DNA of 64,000 nucleotides, taken from contig PHCC01000017.1 in the NCBI GenBank assembly GCA_002842215.1, positions 62,001 through 126,000 on the forward strand. Direction: 5' to 3'. The translations under genes were made by a program, and so were the position numbers. This document shows, piece by piece, positions 1 through 9,063 of this stretch. Origin of the DNA: Betaproteobacteria bacterium HGW-Betaproteobacteria-9. GTDB taxonomy: Bacteria > Pseudomonadota > Gammaproteobacteria > Burkholderiales > Burkholderiaceae_C. The notes below the pieces were generated by a model that had not been told where the DNA came from, ran no database searches, and worked only from the letters and a program-made list of their open reading frames with translations. Position 1 is the stretch's first letter; each line of letters opens with the position of its first letter.

Positions 1-301
1 CTTCAGGGGCCAGGGCGTGGGTGGTGAATCCGGCCACCGGTGCAGGGACCACGCTGCGCACTTCGAACGGCGTCTGCAGGCCGATGGCGGCGTCCACAAA
101 GAGCACACGTTCGCGGCCTACGAGGTCCAGCGCGTGTTCGACCTGCAACTGGAAGTCGGTGAGGCATTCGAGTCGCCCGGCCGGCAGCTGTGCCTGTGCC
201 CGGTCGGCCAGCTGTTCGACCAGCAGCGGGCCGAGTGCGTCGTCGCCCCGGCCCGGGTTGCCCCAGCCGAACACCAGCAGCGGCGCCACCTTCGCAGTCA
301 T
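1..301 (-). CDS. hoxW: Hydrogenase maturation protease HoxW (3' part off window)
   Basis: The start codon at 301 overlaps the hoxH stop as ATGA, and the gene runs off the left edge, so about 100 residues are visible. The N-terminus reads VFGWGNPGRGDDALGP, the nickel-protease motif of the HybD/HycI/HoxW family. FVDAAIG follows near residue 70 and THALAPE near residue 98, the places where the second acidic and the His nickel ligands are expected. Family knowledge: these endopeptidases remove the C-terminal extension of the large subunit after nickel insertion. Position directly after hoxH implies that HoxH is the substrate. It was identified by reading the reverse complement because it has no stop in the window. 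Confidence 0.88.
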   Translation of the reverse strand, partial: MTAKVAPLLVFGWGNPGRGDDALGPLLVEQLADRAQAQLPAGRLECLTDFQLQVEHALDLVGRERVLFVDAAIGLQTPFEVRSVVPAPVAGFTTHALAPE

Positions 302-1824
302 AACGCAGCCTCCGCCGAGTGTGGCCGGGTGCCGCGCACGGTGTCGCCGCGGGACGAACGGTGCACGTGGTCGAGCACCTCGCCGCGGGCGTTGCGCAGC
401 GTCACCGCCAGCGGCATCTGGCCCAGCGCGTGCGTGGCGCACGAGAGGCAGGGGTCGTAGGCGCGGATGGCGACTTCGAGGTGGTTGAGCAGCGGCTCGG
501 TGATGGTCTGGCCGTCCAGGTACTGCAGCGCGACGGAGCGCACCGCCTCGTTCATGGCCTGGTTGTTGTGGGTGGTCGACACGATCAGGTTGCAGCTGGT
601 CACCAGATCGTCGTCGCCGACCTCGTACTCGTGGATCAGCGTGCCGCGCGGCGCCTCGATGATGCCAACGCCGCTGCGCTGGCGTTCGCCCGTGGCCTGC
701 AGCGGGCCGCCGAGAATGACCGGGTCGTCCAGCAGCTGCGCGATCACCTCCACGCCGTGCAGCAGCTCGATCATGCGCGCCCAGTGCGTGGCCAGCACCG
801 CGTGCACCGGCCGTCCGCCGTGCGCAGCCACAAAGGACTGGCGCCGGGCCTCGGCGCGCGGCGTGGGAATGTGGTCGCAGTTCTGCAGCCGCGCCAGCGG
901 GCCGACGCGGTACCAGCCGGCCTCGGGCCCGAGCGCGCGGCGGTAGGGGAACTTCATGTAGGTCCAGGGCTTGACCGCCTCGTCGATCAGCTCGCGGTAG
1001 CGCTGGTCCTCGAAGCCATCGACGGCGATGCGGCCGTCGGCCTCGCGCAGGCGCAGCGTGCCGTCGTACAGCTCCATCGCGCCGCCGGGGCCGATGAGCG
1101 ACATCATGGCCGCGGGCGTTTCGCCAAAGTGCTCGTAGGCGGGCGGCAGGCCGGTGTGCAGGCGCTGCGCCAGGTCCACCGCCGCCTCGGCCCAGGCCAG
1201 CACCTCGGGCAGTTGCGCGCGCAGCGTGTCGCGGTCCTCGCGCGCCACCGCGCGGTTCATGCCGCCGGGCACCGAGCCAGTGCCGTGCACCCGCTTGCCC
1301 GAGGTGATGCGGATCACCTCCTGGCCGAACTTGCGCAGCATCACGCCCTGGCGCGCGGCCTCGGGGTGGGCCATGGCCACACCCACGATGTTGCGCTGCG
1401 CGACGTCGGCACCGAAGCCGAACAGCAGGTCGGGCGAGGACAGGTGGAAGAAGTGCAGCGCGTGGCTCTGCACGATCTGGCCGTAATGCATCAGGCGGCG
1501 GATGCGGTCGGCCGCTTCGGGCACCGGCCAGCCGCCGACCACGCGGTCCAGCGCTTTGGACGCGGCCAGGTGGTGCGAGACCGGGCAGATGCCGCACAGG
1601 CGTTGCACCATCACCGGCACTTCCCAGTAGGGCCGGCCGACGATGAACTGCTCGAAGCCGCGGAACTCGACGATGTGCAGCCGCACCTGCTGCAGGCGCT
1701 GCTGGTCGTCGAGCAGCAGCGTGACCTTGCCGTGGCCTTCGACGCGCGAGACCGGGTCGATCACGATGCGGCGCAGGCCCTGCGGATCGGCCGCAGTTTC
1801 GAGCGGGCGGGTGGTTTCAGTCAT
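298..1824 (-). CDS. hoxH: NAD-reducing hydrogenase large subunit HoxH
   Basis: 508 residues. It carries the [NiFe] active site of the cytoplasmic bidirectional hydrogenase that couples H2 oxidation to NAD+ reduction. The N-terminal nickel-binding motif RLCGIC places Cys77 and Cys80; the C-terminal motif DPCLSCATHA places Cys459 and Cys462. About 43 residues follow the latter motif, consistent with a precursor that is trimmed by the adjacent HoxW. Length is close to Cupriavidus HoxH (about 488). The start at 1824 overlaps the hoxY stop by 8 bp, and the stop overlaps the hoxW start as ATGA, suggesting translational coupling. All four cofactor cysteines are present, so the enzyme looks intact. 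Confidence 0.97.
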   Translation of the reverse strand: MTETTRPLETAADPQGLRRIVIDPVSRVEGHGKVTLLLDDQQRLQQVRLHIVEFRGFEQFIVGRPYWEVPVMVQRLCGICPVSHHLAASKALDRVVGGWPVPEAADRIRRLMHYGQIVQSHALHFFHLSSPDLLFGFGADVAQRNIVGVAMAHPEAARQGVMLRKFGQEVIRITSGKRVHGTGSVPGGMNRAVAREDRDTLRAQLPEVLAWAEAAVDLAQRLHTGLPPAYEHFGETPAAMMSLIGPGGAMELYDGTLRLREADGRIAVDGFEDQRYRELIDEAVKPWTYMKFPYRRALGPEAGWYRVGPLARLQNCDHIPTPRAEARRQSFVAAHGGRPVHAVLATHWARMIELLHGVEVIAQLLDDPVILGGPLQATGERQRSGVGIIEAPRGTLIHEYEVGDDDLVTSCNLIVSTTHNNQAMNEAVRSVALQYLDGQTITEPLLNHLEVAIRAYDPCLSCATHALGQMPLAVTLRNARGEVLDHVHRSSRGDTVRGTRPHSAEAAL

Positions 1825-2347
1825 AGCGGATCAGGCCCTTGTTCAGCGCGGGCTCTCGCCCGGCCATCAGGTCCTGCAGCAGTTGCCAGAAGGCATCGGC
1901 CGGCGGCGGGCAGCCGGGCAGCGCGTGGTCAATCTGCACGACTTCGTGGATCGGCCGCACGCGGTTGAGCGGCAGCGGCAGCTCGGGGTCATTCGGCACC
2001 TCGCCGTAGACGGCCTTCATCATCTCGCCCACGTCCAGGTGGTTGCGCAGCGCCGGCAGGCCACCGGTGATGGCGCAGGCGCCCACGGCCACCAGCACGC
2101 GGCACTGGTCGCGGAAGGCGCGCAGCACCTCCACGTTCTCGGCGTTGCACAGGCCGCCCTCAATGAGGCCGATGTCGCAAGGGCCGACGATCTTGATGTC
2201 GGTCAGCGGCGAGCGGTCGAAGGTGATGTGCTCGACCAGCTCGAACAGGCGCTCGTCGATGTCGAGGAAAGACATGTGGCAACCGAAGCACCCGGCCAGC
2301 GAAACGGTGGCGACGCGCCACTTGCGGGGCGTTGTCTCGGCGTTCAT
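1817..2347 (-). CDS. hoxY: NAD-reducing hydrogenase small subunit HoxY
   Basis: 176 residues. The chosen ATG at 2347 overlaps the hoxU stop as ATGA; upstream in-frame codons lie inside hoxU and are not needed. LAGCFGCHMS gives Cys20 and Cys23, GACAITGG gives Cys91 and LPGCPPPAD gives Cys146. Together these are the four ligands of the proximal [4Fe-4S] cluster. The protein is short, without the Tat signal or extra clusters of membrane-bound small subunits, as expected for the soluble group 3d type. It hands electrons from HoxH to the HoxFU diaphorase. Length matches the soluble HoxY/HydD family. Confidence 0.96.
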   Translation of the reverse strand: MNAETTPRKWRVATVSLAGCFGCHMSFLDIDERLFELVEHITFDRSPLTDIKIVGPCDIGLIEGGLCNAENVEVLRAFRDQCRVLVAVGACAITGGLPALRNHLDVGEMMKAVYGEVPNDPELPLPLNRVRPIHEVVQIDHALPGCPPPADAFWQLLQDLMAGREPALNKGLIRYD

Positions 2348-3042
2348 CCGCGCGTCTCCGCATCGTCGAATTCGCGCTGTCCGTAAGGCACCGCAAAGCC
2401 GACCCGCTTGGGCAGCAGCGCGCCCACCGGGCAGATGTGGACCGCGCGGTCGTCCACCGAGAGCGCGCTGTCGCCCAGCCGGCCGCTGACGCTGTCGATC
2501 AGCAGCCTGGCGCCAACGCCGTGGCCACCGATGGCGAACACGCGCTTGCCGTCGAGCTCGTCGCTGGCGCGCACGCACAGCTGGCAGAGGATGCAGCGGT
2601 TGGGCTCGAACCAGACGTCGGGGTGGCTCGCGTCCACCGGGCGTTCCGGATTGAGCGGCTCGTAGTGCAGGTCGGTCATGCCGGCGCGTTCGGCCTGGTG
2701 CTGCAGCTGGCAGTTGCCGCTCTTTTCGCAACCGGGGCAAAAGTGGTTGCCCTCGACGAACAGCATCTGCAGCAGATGCAGGCGCCGCGTCTTCAATGCG
2801 TCGGTGTGGCACTCCACGCGCTGCCCCGCGACCGCGGGCGTGACGCAGGCCGCCACCGGCCGGCCGTCGGCCACCACGGTGCACAGCCGGCAGGACGCGC
2901 TGGCCGAGACGTCTTCGTGCCAGCACAGGTGCGGCACCTCGTGGCCGGCGCGCTGGGCGGCCTGCAGGATGGTGTCGCCGGGTTGCAGCGGCACCGGCTG
3001 GCCATCGAAGTCGAAGCTGTCGGAGGACATGGTGTTCATCAT
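2344..3042 (-). CDS. hoxU: NAD-reducing hydrogenase diaphorase subunit HoxU
   Basis: 232 residues from the ATG at 3042, which overlaps the hoxF stop; in-frame ATGs at 3039 and 3030 are alternatives. An N-terminal ferredoxin-like domain supplies Cys40, Cys51, Cys54 and Cys66 for a [2Fe-2S] cluster. GNHFCPGCEKSGNC (His100, Cys102, Cys105, Cys111) matches the NuoG His/Cys-ligated cluster. CILCQLC (150-156) plus Cys204 can hold a [4Fe-4S] cluster. The architecture equals the N-terminal part of complex I NuoG. It wires HoxY to HoxF. Length matches Cupriavidus HoxU (about 234). Confidence 0.96.
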   Translation of the reverse strand: MMNTMSSDSFDFDGQPVPLQPGDTILQAAQRAGHEVPHLCWHEDVSASASCRLCTVVADGRPVAACVTPAVAGQRVECHTDALKTRRLHLLQMLFVEGNHFCPGCEKSGNCQLQHQAERAGMTDLHYEPLNPERPVDASHPDVWFEPNRCILCQLCVRASDELDGKRVFAIGGHGVGARLLIDSVSGRLGDSALSVDDRAVHICPVGALLPKRVGFAVPYGQREFDDAETRG

Positions 3043-4868
3043 CCCCGATGTTCGGTTGACAGGTGCGCGCCAGGGTCTGCCCGCCCGGTGACGCGACGCG
3101 CAGAAGAAAGCTCGGCGTCGAGGTCGATCTCGGGCTGGAACTGTGCCGCCGTGCTGCGCTGCGCGTAGGCCTGGCCGAAGTGCGCGAGCGTGTCGCGCAG
3201 CGGGTTGCAGGCCGAGACGCCCAGGCCGCAGTGCGTGCCGCTGTGCAGCAGCGCGTCCAGCTCGTGCAGGCGCGCGATGTCGAAGGCCGAGCCGCGGCCT
3301 GCCCCGCGTTCGTGGGCCAGCTTGTCCAGCCGGCGCACCACCAGCTCGGTGCCGACGCGGCAGGGCGTGCACAGGCCGCAGCTCTCGTGCGCGAAGAAGC
3401 GGGCGAAATGGCGCGCCACCTCGAACAGGTCGCGCGTCTGATCGAACACCATCAGGGCACCGGCGCTGGGCAGGTCTTCGAATCCGATGGTGCGGCCAAA
3501 GTCGCTGGCCGGCACACAGCTACCCGAGGGTCCACCGACCTGCACCGCCTGCGGGTTGCGCGCACCACAGTCGGCCAGGATCTGCGCCAACGGCGTGCCC
3601 AGCGGGTATTCGTAGAGGCCTGGTCGTTCGCAGTCGCCCGAGACCGAATGGATCTTGGTGCCGGTGGATTCGGGCGTGCCGATGCCGGCCCACCAGGCGC
3701 CACCGCGGCGCGCGATGTGGGCGACCGCGACGAAGGTCTCGACGTTGTTGACGACCGTCGGTAGGCCGAGGTAGCCGCGTTGCACCGGGAAGGGCGGGCG
3801 GATGCGCGGCGTGCCGCGTTTGCCTTCCAGCGACTCGATGAGCGCCGACTCCTCGCCGCAGACGTAGGCGCCTGCGCCGAGGTGGATGGTGATGTCGAAA
3901 TCGAAGCCAACCACACCGCCCGCGTTGCGACCCAGCAGGCCTTTTGCGCGGCGTCGTTCGAGAACAGATTCGAGGTGGTCCAGCAGGAAGCGGTATTCGC
4001 CGCGCAGGTAGACCAGTCCGGTCTGCGCGCCGATGGCGCGCGCGGCGACCGTCATGCCATCGAACAGCTCGTCGGCGTGGCGGTTGAGCAGCACCCGGTC
4101 CTTGAAGGTGCCGGGTTCGCCTTCGTCGGCGTTGCAAACCACACAGCGCTGGCCGTCGGGCGCGTCGGCTTCGGCACAGGCGCGCCACTTGCGCGCGGTC
4201 GGGAAACCGGCACCGCCGCGGCCGCGCAGACCGGCGCGTTCAACCTCGGCCAGCAGCTCGGCGGGTTCGCGGGCCAGCACGGCGGGCAGCGACGGTGCTT
4301 GGGCGGGCAGGCCTTGCAGCAGCACGTCGGCGCGCCGGATGTTGTCCTCCACCGCAAACCAGTCGGCAGGCCAGCCCTCGGGCGGCACGCCGGCCAGCAG
4401 CCGCTCGGCCAGCTGGTCGATGCGCGCCGCGTCCAGCCGCGTGACCACCTGGTGGTGGTTGACCAGCAGGGCCGGTCCCTGGTCGCACAGGCCGGTGCAG
4501 GAGCAGCGGTCCACACTGAAGCGGCCCTGCGCATCGACCTCGCCGGGGGCAACGCCCAGGCGTTCGCAAAGCCGCTCCATCAGCGCGTCGCTGCCCGCCA
4601 TGCGGTCCGTGATGTTGTCTGAGAACAGCACGCGCACCCGGCCCACAGACTTGAGGTGAAAAAAACGGTAGAAGCTGGCCACACCTTCGACATGGGCCAG
4701 GGTCAGGTGCAGCGCCGCAGCGATGTGGGCCAGCAGCTCGCGCGGCAGCCAGTGCGTCTGCGCCTGCGTATCGCGCAGCACCTGCACCAGCGCGTGCGGG
4801 TCGTGCTGCCAGCGGGCGAGCACCGCATCAGCGATGTGGAAGCTGCCGGGCTGGTCGAAGGCGGTCAT
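3039..4868 (-). CDS. hoxF: NAD-reducing hydrogenase diaphorase subunit HoxF
   Basis: 609 residues with two fused modules. Residues 1-165 resemble NuoE/HoxE, with a CSCTGLCDQGP cysteine motif near 122-132. The rest resembles NuoF: GRGGAGFP at 216-223 for FMN, an NAD-binding region after it, and HESCGLCTPC with Cys497, Cys500 and Cys503 plus Cys547 for a [4Fe-4S] cluster. This is the NAD+-reducing end of the soluble hydrogenase; the N-terminal NuoE-like module explains why no separate hoxE is seen. The ATG at 4868 overlaps the hoxA stop as ATGA, so the structural operon is coupled to its regulator gene. Length is close to Cupriavidus HoxF (about 602). Confidence 0.96.
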   Translation of the reverse strand: MTAFDQPGSFHIADAVLARWQHDPHALVQVLRDTQAQTHWLPRELLAHIAAALHLTLAHVEGVASFYRFFHLKSVGRVRVLFSDNITDRMAGSDALMERLCERLGVAPGEVDAQGRFSVDRCSCTGLCDQGPALLVNHHQVVTRLDAARIDQLAERLLAGVPPEGWPADWFAVEDNIRRADVLLQGLPAQAPSLPAVLAREPAELLAEVERAGLRGRGGAGFPTARKWRACAEADAPDGQRCVVCNADEGEPGTFKDRVLLNRHADELFDGMTVAARAIGAQTGLVYLRGEYRFLLDHLESVLERRRAKGLLGRNAGGVVGFDFDITIHLGAGAYVCGEESALIESLEGKRGTPRIRPPFPVQRGYLGLPTVVNNVETFVAVAHIARRGGAWWAGIGTPESTGTKIHSVSGDCERPGLYEYPLGTPLAQILADCGARNPQAVQVGGPSGSCVPASDFGRTIGFEDLPSAGALMVFDQTRDLFEVARHFARFFAHESCGLCTPCRVGTELVVRRLDKLAHERGAGRGSAFDIARLHELDALLHSGTHCGLGVSACNPLRDTLAHFGQAYAQRSTAAQFQPEIDLDAELSSARRVTGRADPGAHLSTEHRG

Positions 4869-6310
4869 GGCTTGTCCAGACCGAAGCGTTGCATCTTGGC
4901 GCGCAGTCCCACGCGGGACAAACCGAGTTCCGCCGCCGCTTTCGTCTTGTTCCAGCGCTGGCGCAACAGGGTTTCGCGCAGCAGCATGGCTTCGATCACG
5001 TCCAGCCGCTCGCCCAGCGTGCCGCTCTGCGGAATGGCGGCGGTGAGATCGTCGGCCGAGCCCGATGCGCGACCCTGCAGCACGCGGCTGGAGAAGGCCG
5101 CGGCGTCCAGCTGCGTGCCGTCGTGCAGGGCGAGCGCACGCGCGATTTCGTTGCGCAGCTCGCGGATGTTGCCTGGCCAGGGGTAGGCCACGAGACAGGC
5201 CAGGGCTTCATCGGGCAGGGACGACCCGGGATGCCCGAGCTCGGCGGCCACGTCCATCACCAGCTGGTGCGCGATGGGCGGGATGTCGGCCACCCGCTCG
5301 CGCAGCGGCGGCACGGTGATGGTGATGCCAGCGATGCGGTAGTACAGGTCTTCGCGGAACAGACCTTCGCGCACGCGCTGCTCGAGCTGGCGGTGGGTGG
5401 CGGCGATCACACGCACGTCCACCGGCACCGGGCGCGCACCGCCCACGGGCCGCACCTCGCCCTCTTGCAGCACGCGCAGCAGCTTGACCTGAAAGGCCGG
5501 CGAGGTTTCGCCGATCTCGTCGAGGAACACGGTGCCGCCGTCGGCGCGCTGGAACAGGCCGGGGTGGTCTTCAAACGCGCCGGTGAAGGCGCCGCGCTTG
5601 TGGCCGAACAGCTCGGATTCGAGCAGGGTGTCGGGGATGGCGGCGCAGTTTTCCACCACGAAGGGGCCGGTGAGCCGCGGTGAGGCGTAGTGGATGGCGC
5701 GCGCCAGCAACTCCTTGCCGGTGCCGGACTCGCCCAGCACCAGCACCGGGATGTCGTAACGCGCGGTGCGCTCGGCCATGGCGCAGACGACGTCCAGCGG
5801 GCTGCCCGGTGCGCGCACGATGCGGTCAAAGCCAAAGCTGCTGCGCGCCTGCGCCATCTGCGTGGCCGTGCGCTGGCGCAGCACGCGGTTGCTGGTGCGC
5901 AGCTCCAGGTCGAGCCGGCTGGTCTGGCGCTGCAGCGTCTGCGCTTCCACCGCGTTGCGCACCGAATCGAGCAGGTGGTCGGGCGACCAGGGCTTGAGGA
6001 TGTACTGGTAGATACCAGCCTCGTTGATACCGGCGATGATGTCTTCGCTGTCGGTGTAGCCCGAGATGACGATGCGCACGGTCTCCGGCCACTGCTCGCG
6101 CACCTCTTTCAGGAAGGCCACGCCCGTCATGCCGGGCATGCGCTGGTCGCACAGGATCACGCTCACCGGCTGGCGCTGCAGCAGCCCGCGCGCCTCCTCG
6201 GCACTGCTCGCGGTGAACACCGTGAAATCTTCGTCCAGCGTGCGCCGCAGCGCGTCCAGCGAACGCACCTCGTCATCGACCACGAGCACGGTGGGCAGGG
6301 TTTCTGACAT
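4865..6310 (-). CDS. hoxA: Hydrogenase transcriptional activator HoxA (NtrC family)
   Basis: 481 residues from the ATG at 6310. A longer open frame reaches 6742 but crosses an intergenic repeat and the 3' end of hypX, so it was rejected. Residues 1-120 are a receiver domain (VVDDE near 11-14, phosphoacceptor Asp55 in LCDQRMPG). Residues about 165-395 are a sigma-54 AAA+ domain with Walker A GESGTGKE (193-200) and GAFTGA (240-245), which contacts sigma-54. The C-terminus is a Fis-type helix-turn-helix. HoxA activates hydrogenase promoters; in Cupriavidus the unphosphorylated form is active. The partner kinase gene hoxJ is not in the window. Confidence 0.95.
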   Translation of the reverse strand: MSETLPTVLVVDDEVRSLDALRRTLDEDFTVFTASSAEEARGLLQRQPVSVILCDQRMPGMTGVAFLKEVREQWPETVRIVISGYTDSEDIIAGINEAGIYQYILKPWSPDHLLDSVRNAVEAQTLQRQTSRLDLELRTSNRVLRQRTATQMAQARSSFGFDRIVRAPGSPLDVVCAMAERTARYDIPVLVLGESGTGKELLARAIHYASPRLTGPFVVENCAAIPDTLLESELFGHKRGAFTGAFEDHPGLFQRADGGTVFLDEIGETSPAFQVKLLRVLQEGEVRPVGGARPVPVDVRVIAATHRQLEQRVREGLFREDLYYRIAGITITVPPLRERVADIPPIAHQLVMDVAAELGHPGSSLPDEALACLVAYPWPGNIRELRNEIARALALHDGTQLDAAAFSSRVLQGRASGSADDLTAAIPQSGTLGERLDVIEAMLLRETLLRQRWNKTKAAAELGLSRVGLRAKMQRFGLDKP

Positions 6311-6380
6311 GAGGGGAGGGATCACAGCAGACCCAAGCCAAAGACAACGCACATCGAACACAGGGGAGCCAGACCCAGAA

Positions 6381-6467
6381 CACCGTCGGGCCGGCTTTGC
6401 CGGACGACAGGTGTTGCCCCCTTGAGGGGGGATGCGGCTACGCGCAGCGAGCAAGCAACGGGGGTGG
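6381..6467 (-). repeat. 3'-end structured repeat, copy after hypX
   Basis: On the minus strand the unit begins 2 nt after the hypX stop with a C-run. It continues through a C5/G5 hairpin and ends with the conserved CCGGCAAAGCCGG hairpin. It separates hypX from hoxA. Confidence 0.75.
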
Positions 6468-8309
6468 TCATCTGTGTACAGCCAAATGCCGTGGTGTCCA
6501 GGCGTGCGGCTGCTTGTGCACGAAGTGGTGGCGCGCCACGTGGTAGCTGGGATCGAAGCCGTAGAAATTGCGGTGCATGCGCGCCAGTTCCTGTTCGCGG
6601 TAATGGGCCAGCGGACGATGGGCTTCGTCCTGCTCGCGCCGGGCCTGTTTGGCCTCTGACTCCCCGCTCTCATTGTAGGAGCCGGCCAGCGCCAGCGCGC
6701 GCTCCAGGCAACGCGATTCGAAGCCTTCACGCGACCCTTCATCGTTGTGGTCGATCAGGCCGATCCGCCGCGCTTCGGCAGCCAGCAGCGGCAGGCGCTG
6801 CGCCATCAGGTCTTTCGCGCCCGCCTCGCCCAGGCGGCGCGGCAGCAGGTAGGTCCAGTACTCGGAGCCATAGAGGTTGCCCATGTTCTTGTAGTGCGGG
6901 TTGAGCACCACGCTGCCGTGCGCCCACACCTGGTCGGCCGCCAGCGCGAGGAAGGCACCGCCCGCGCCCGCGTTGCCGCGCAGCACGCTGACCGTGAGGC
7001 GGTCGGTGGTCTGCAGCACCGCCAGCGCGACGTCGTTCATGGCCTGGATGTTGCGCCACGAGGCGTCGGCCGCGCTGTCGCCCGCGCGGTGGGCCGCGGC
7101 CTCGATGCTGTTGAGGTCGATGCCGTTGCTGAAGAAGCCCTCGCCGCCCATCAGCAGCAGCACCTGCGTGTCGCCCTCGCGCACCTGCAGCAGGGCGGCG
7201 CGCAGGCGTTCGCAGCGCGCGGTGGACATGGCGCCGTTGTAGAAATCGAAGCTCAGGCAGCCCACGCGGGCGCGTTCGGGGCCGTGTTCGGTGTAGCGCA
7301 GTTCGCCCCACTCGTCGGACGAGCGCTCCAGCGGCACCGGGCGCTGCGGCAGGTCCGCCGCTTCCTGCCCAAACAGCTCGGCCGCCACCTGCTTGAAGCT
7401 GCCCTGCGCAGACGGTGTGCCGGGCGGATCGGCGCGACGCGCCTGCCCGATCCAGACGCCACCGTCCACGGTGCGGCGCAGCAGCGCGCCGTCGCGCACG
7501 GCCAGAAGGTCGCCAGGCGCGGCACCTTCGAATTCGGCCATCGTCGAGGCACTGGCCGGGTGGGCATCGCCCAGGTAACAGGGCTGGCCCCAGAGCGCGT
7601 CGAGCACGCCGGGCTGGCCGTCGCCGCTGCGGATTTTGGCCAGTACGGTGGCGGTGCTGTCCTCGGCCCACTGGATCGCACGATCGTTCTGGCGCAGCAG
7701 GGGCTGCCATCCGCGCCCCCTTGCGTCTCGGGCTTCCCAGCCCGACCCGGGGCTCGCGCCGCTGCGCGGGTCGCTGCCCCCCGAGGGGGCTGATTCGCCT
7801 TGGGGCGGCCCGGCGGCGAATTGGAGCGGTGGCGCCTCGCGCTCGCCACCAGCGAAGCGTTGCACGGCGGCCAGCGTGGCCTGCAGCGCGGCTTGGGTGA
7901 CCTCGCGCCGGTACAGGCTGCCCTTGGTGGCCTCGCGCATGGGAAATGCCGCGTGCGCCCAGACCGGGCCGGCGTCGAAATCGCCGTTGGCCTGCAGCAC
8001 CGTCACGCCCCAGTGCGGCTCGCCGCGCCAGACCGCCCAGTCCAGGGCCGACGGCCCCTGGTCGCCCGGCGGGCCGGGGTGCACCACGAGGCAGGTCACG
8101 CGCTGCCACACCGTGGCCGGGATGCGGCGCTTGAGGAACGGCGCCAGCACCAGGTCGGGCCGGAACAGGGCCACCGCCTCTTCGGTCACGCTCTCGGCGA
8201 TGTCGAGCTCCACACTCAGGGTGTGGCCCGCCGCGCGCAGCTCGGCAAAAAGCCGCTGGCTGAGGCTGTTGAAGCTGTGGCAGAGCAGGAGGATGCGCAA
8301 GGGGTTCAT
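6468..8309 (-). CDS. hypX: HypX/HoxX, CO-ligand synthesis protein
   Basis: 613 residues. The N-terminal half resembles formyl-THF transferases, with HPGPPGDQG at 77-85. The C-terminal half is a crotonase fold with an oxyanion-hole-like GNAGAGGAF segment and a conserved tail rich in aromatic residues. HypX makes the CO ligand of the [NiFe] site from a one-carbon folate under air, which fits an aerobic hydrogen oxidiser. It is longer than the usual ~590 residues. The surplus is a low-complexity Gly/Ser/Pro/Arg stretch near residues 164-200 between the domains, encoded by repeat-like palindromic DNA. Both catalytic modules look complete, so function is probably retained. Confidence 0.93.
   Translation of the reverse strand: MNPLRILLLCHSFNSLSQRLFAELRAAGHTLSVELDIAESVTEEAVALFRPDLVLAPFLKRRIPATVWQRVTCLVVHPGPPGDQGPSALDWAVWRGEPHWGVTVLQANGDFDAGPVWAHAAFPMREATKGSLYRREVTQAALQATLAAVQRFAGGEREAPPLQFAAGPPQGESAPSGGSDPRSGASPGSGWEARDARGRGWQPLLRQNDRAIQWAEDSTATVLAKIRSGDGQPGVLDALWGQPCYLGDAHPASASTMAEFEGAAPGDLLAVRDGALLRRTVDGGVWIGQARRADPPGTPSAQGSFKQVAAELFGQEAADLPQRPVPLERSSDEWGELRYTEHGPERARVGCLSFDFYNGAMSTARCERLRAALLQVREGDTQVLLLMGGEGFFSNGIDLNSIEAAAHRAGDSAADASWRNIQAMNDVALAVLQTTDRLTVSVLRGNAGAGGAFLALAADQVWAHGSVVLNPHYKNMGNLYGSEYWTYLLPRRLGEAGAKDLMAQRLPLLAAEARRIGLIDHNDEGSREGFESRCLERALALAGSYNESGESEAKQARREQDEAHRPLAHYREQELARMHRNFYGFDPSYHVARHHFVHKQPHAWTPRHLAVHR
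7714..7815 (-). repeat. GC-rich palindromic segment captured inside hypX
   Basis: This stretch inside the hypX reading frame contains CCCCCTCGGGGGG and a GCGGC/GCCGC palindrome similar in style to the intergenic 3'-end repeats. It lacks the CCGGCAAAGCCGG hairpin. It is in frame and adds about 33 low-complexity residues. Relationship to the repeat family is inferred from appearance. Confidence 0.5.
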
Positions 8310-8327
8310 GGAAACGGGATCAGGGGG

Positions 8328-8876
8328 TCAGGTAGCGGGGCGCAGCGCCAGCAGCTCGCGCGCGGCCTGCTTGCGCCCCAGGTAGATGGCGAGTTTGGAC
8401 TCGATGCCGTCCAGCGCGGCGTTGAACTCGGCCACGCTGCGCGCGCCCAGCAGGGCCTGCGCTACGAGGGGTGTGTCGGGTCCGAAATGGTTGCCCAGAT
8501 AGGCCATGGCCTGGCGGCGCAGCACATCGAGGCCAGGGCCGACTGACACCGACTGCTCGGGCACAGCGGCCGGGACCGGGGCGGTCAGCGTCGCCGCGGT
8601 CGCGGTGGGTTCCACCGGCGGCTGCACGACCGGGGGCGGCGGTGACGGAGACGCCACAGGCGCAGCACGCACCACCACCGGCTCGATCAAACCCAGCGCC
8701 AGCAGCGTGTCCAGATGCCCCTGCAGCTGCGGCAGACCCCGCGCCATCAGGGCCGACACCGCATCGCTGCCATTGACCATGATCAGCACCGTGCGCGTGG
8801 CGGGCGACAGCCCCGCCTGACGCCGGGCGATCTCGGCCTTGCCGCTTTCGGTCTTCCGAAACACCTGACTCGACAT
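8328..8876 (-). CDS. Unknown protein with Pro-rich linker in the hyp operon
   Basis: 182 residues from the ATG at 8876; longer in-frame starts fall in the repeat downstream of hypE and were rejected. The N-terminal 65 residues look like a small helical, possibly winged-helix, domain (FRKTESGKAEI, then a VLIMVNGSDAV strand). Residues about 70-110 are a Pro/Ala/Val linker. The last 70 residues form a second helical domain. I recognise the layout from uncharacterised Burkholderiales proteins but cannot name a function. It sits between hypE and hypX, 18 nt upstream of hypX. It has no counterpart in the Cupriavidus hox/hyp order, so it may be an insertion into the operon. Confidence 0.8.
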   Translation of the reverse strand: MSSQVFRKTESGKAEIARRQAGLSPATRTVLIMVNGSDAVSALMARGLPQLQGHLDTLLALGLIEPVVVRAAPVASPSPPPPVVQPPVEPTATAATLTAPVPAAVPEQSVSVGPGLDVLRRQAMAYLGNHFGPDTPLVAQALLGARSVAEFNAALDGIESKLAIYLGRKQAARELLALRPAT

Positions 8877-8966
8877 GCCCCGTCTCCTCGTCTCTTTTAC
8901 AGGCTGGCGACAACAACGGTACAGACCCAAACTCCTGTCCGGAGCGCGTGCAGCGCCCCACCCAGG

Positions 8967-9063
8967 ACACCGCCGGGCCGGCTTTGCCGGACGGCTGGTG
9001 TCGCCCCCTGGGGGGTGACGCCGCAGGCGGCGCGGGGGGAAACAGTGCGCGCGGCGCGGGGGG
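8967..9063 (-). repeat. 3'-end structured repeat, copy after hypE
   Basis: On the minus strand six C residues follow the hypE stop with no gap. A second C-run then leads into stem 1 CGCCGC-ct-GCGGCG, stem 2 CCCCCC/GGGGGC and stem 3 CCGGCAAAGCCGG. Confidence 0.8.

Noticed and set aside
6311-6742. N-terminal extension of HoxA to 6742
   Set aside because: It would cross the repeat and the hypX 3' end and add 144 residues before a complete receiver domain that starts at the ATG at 6310.
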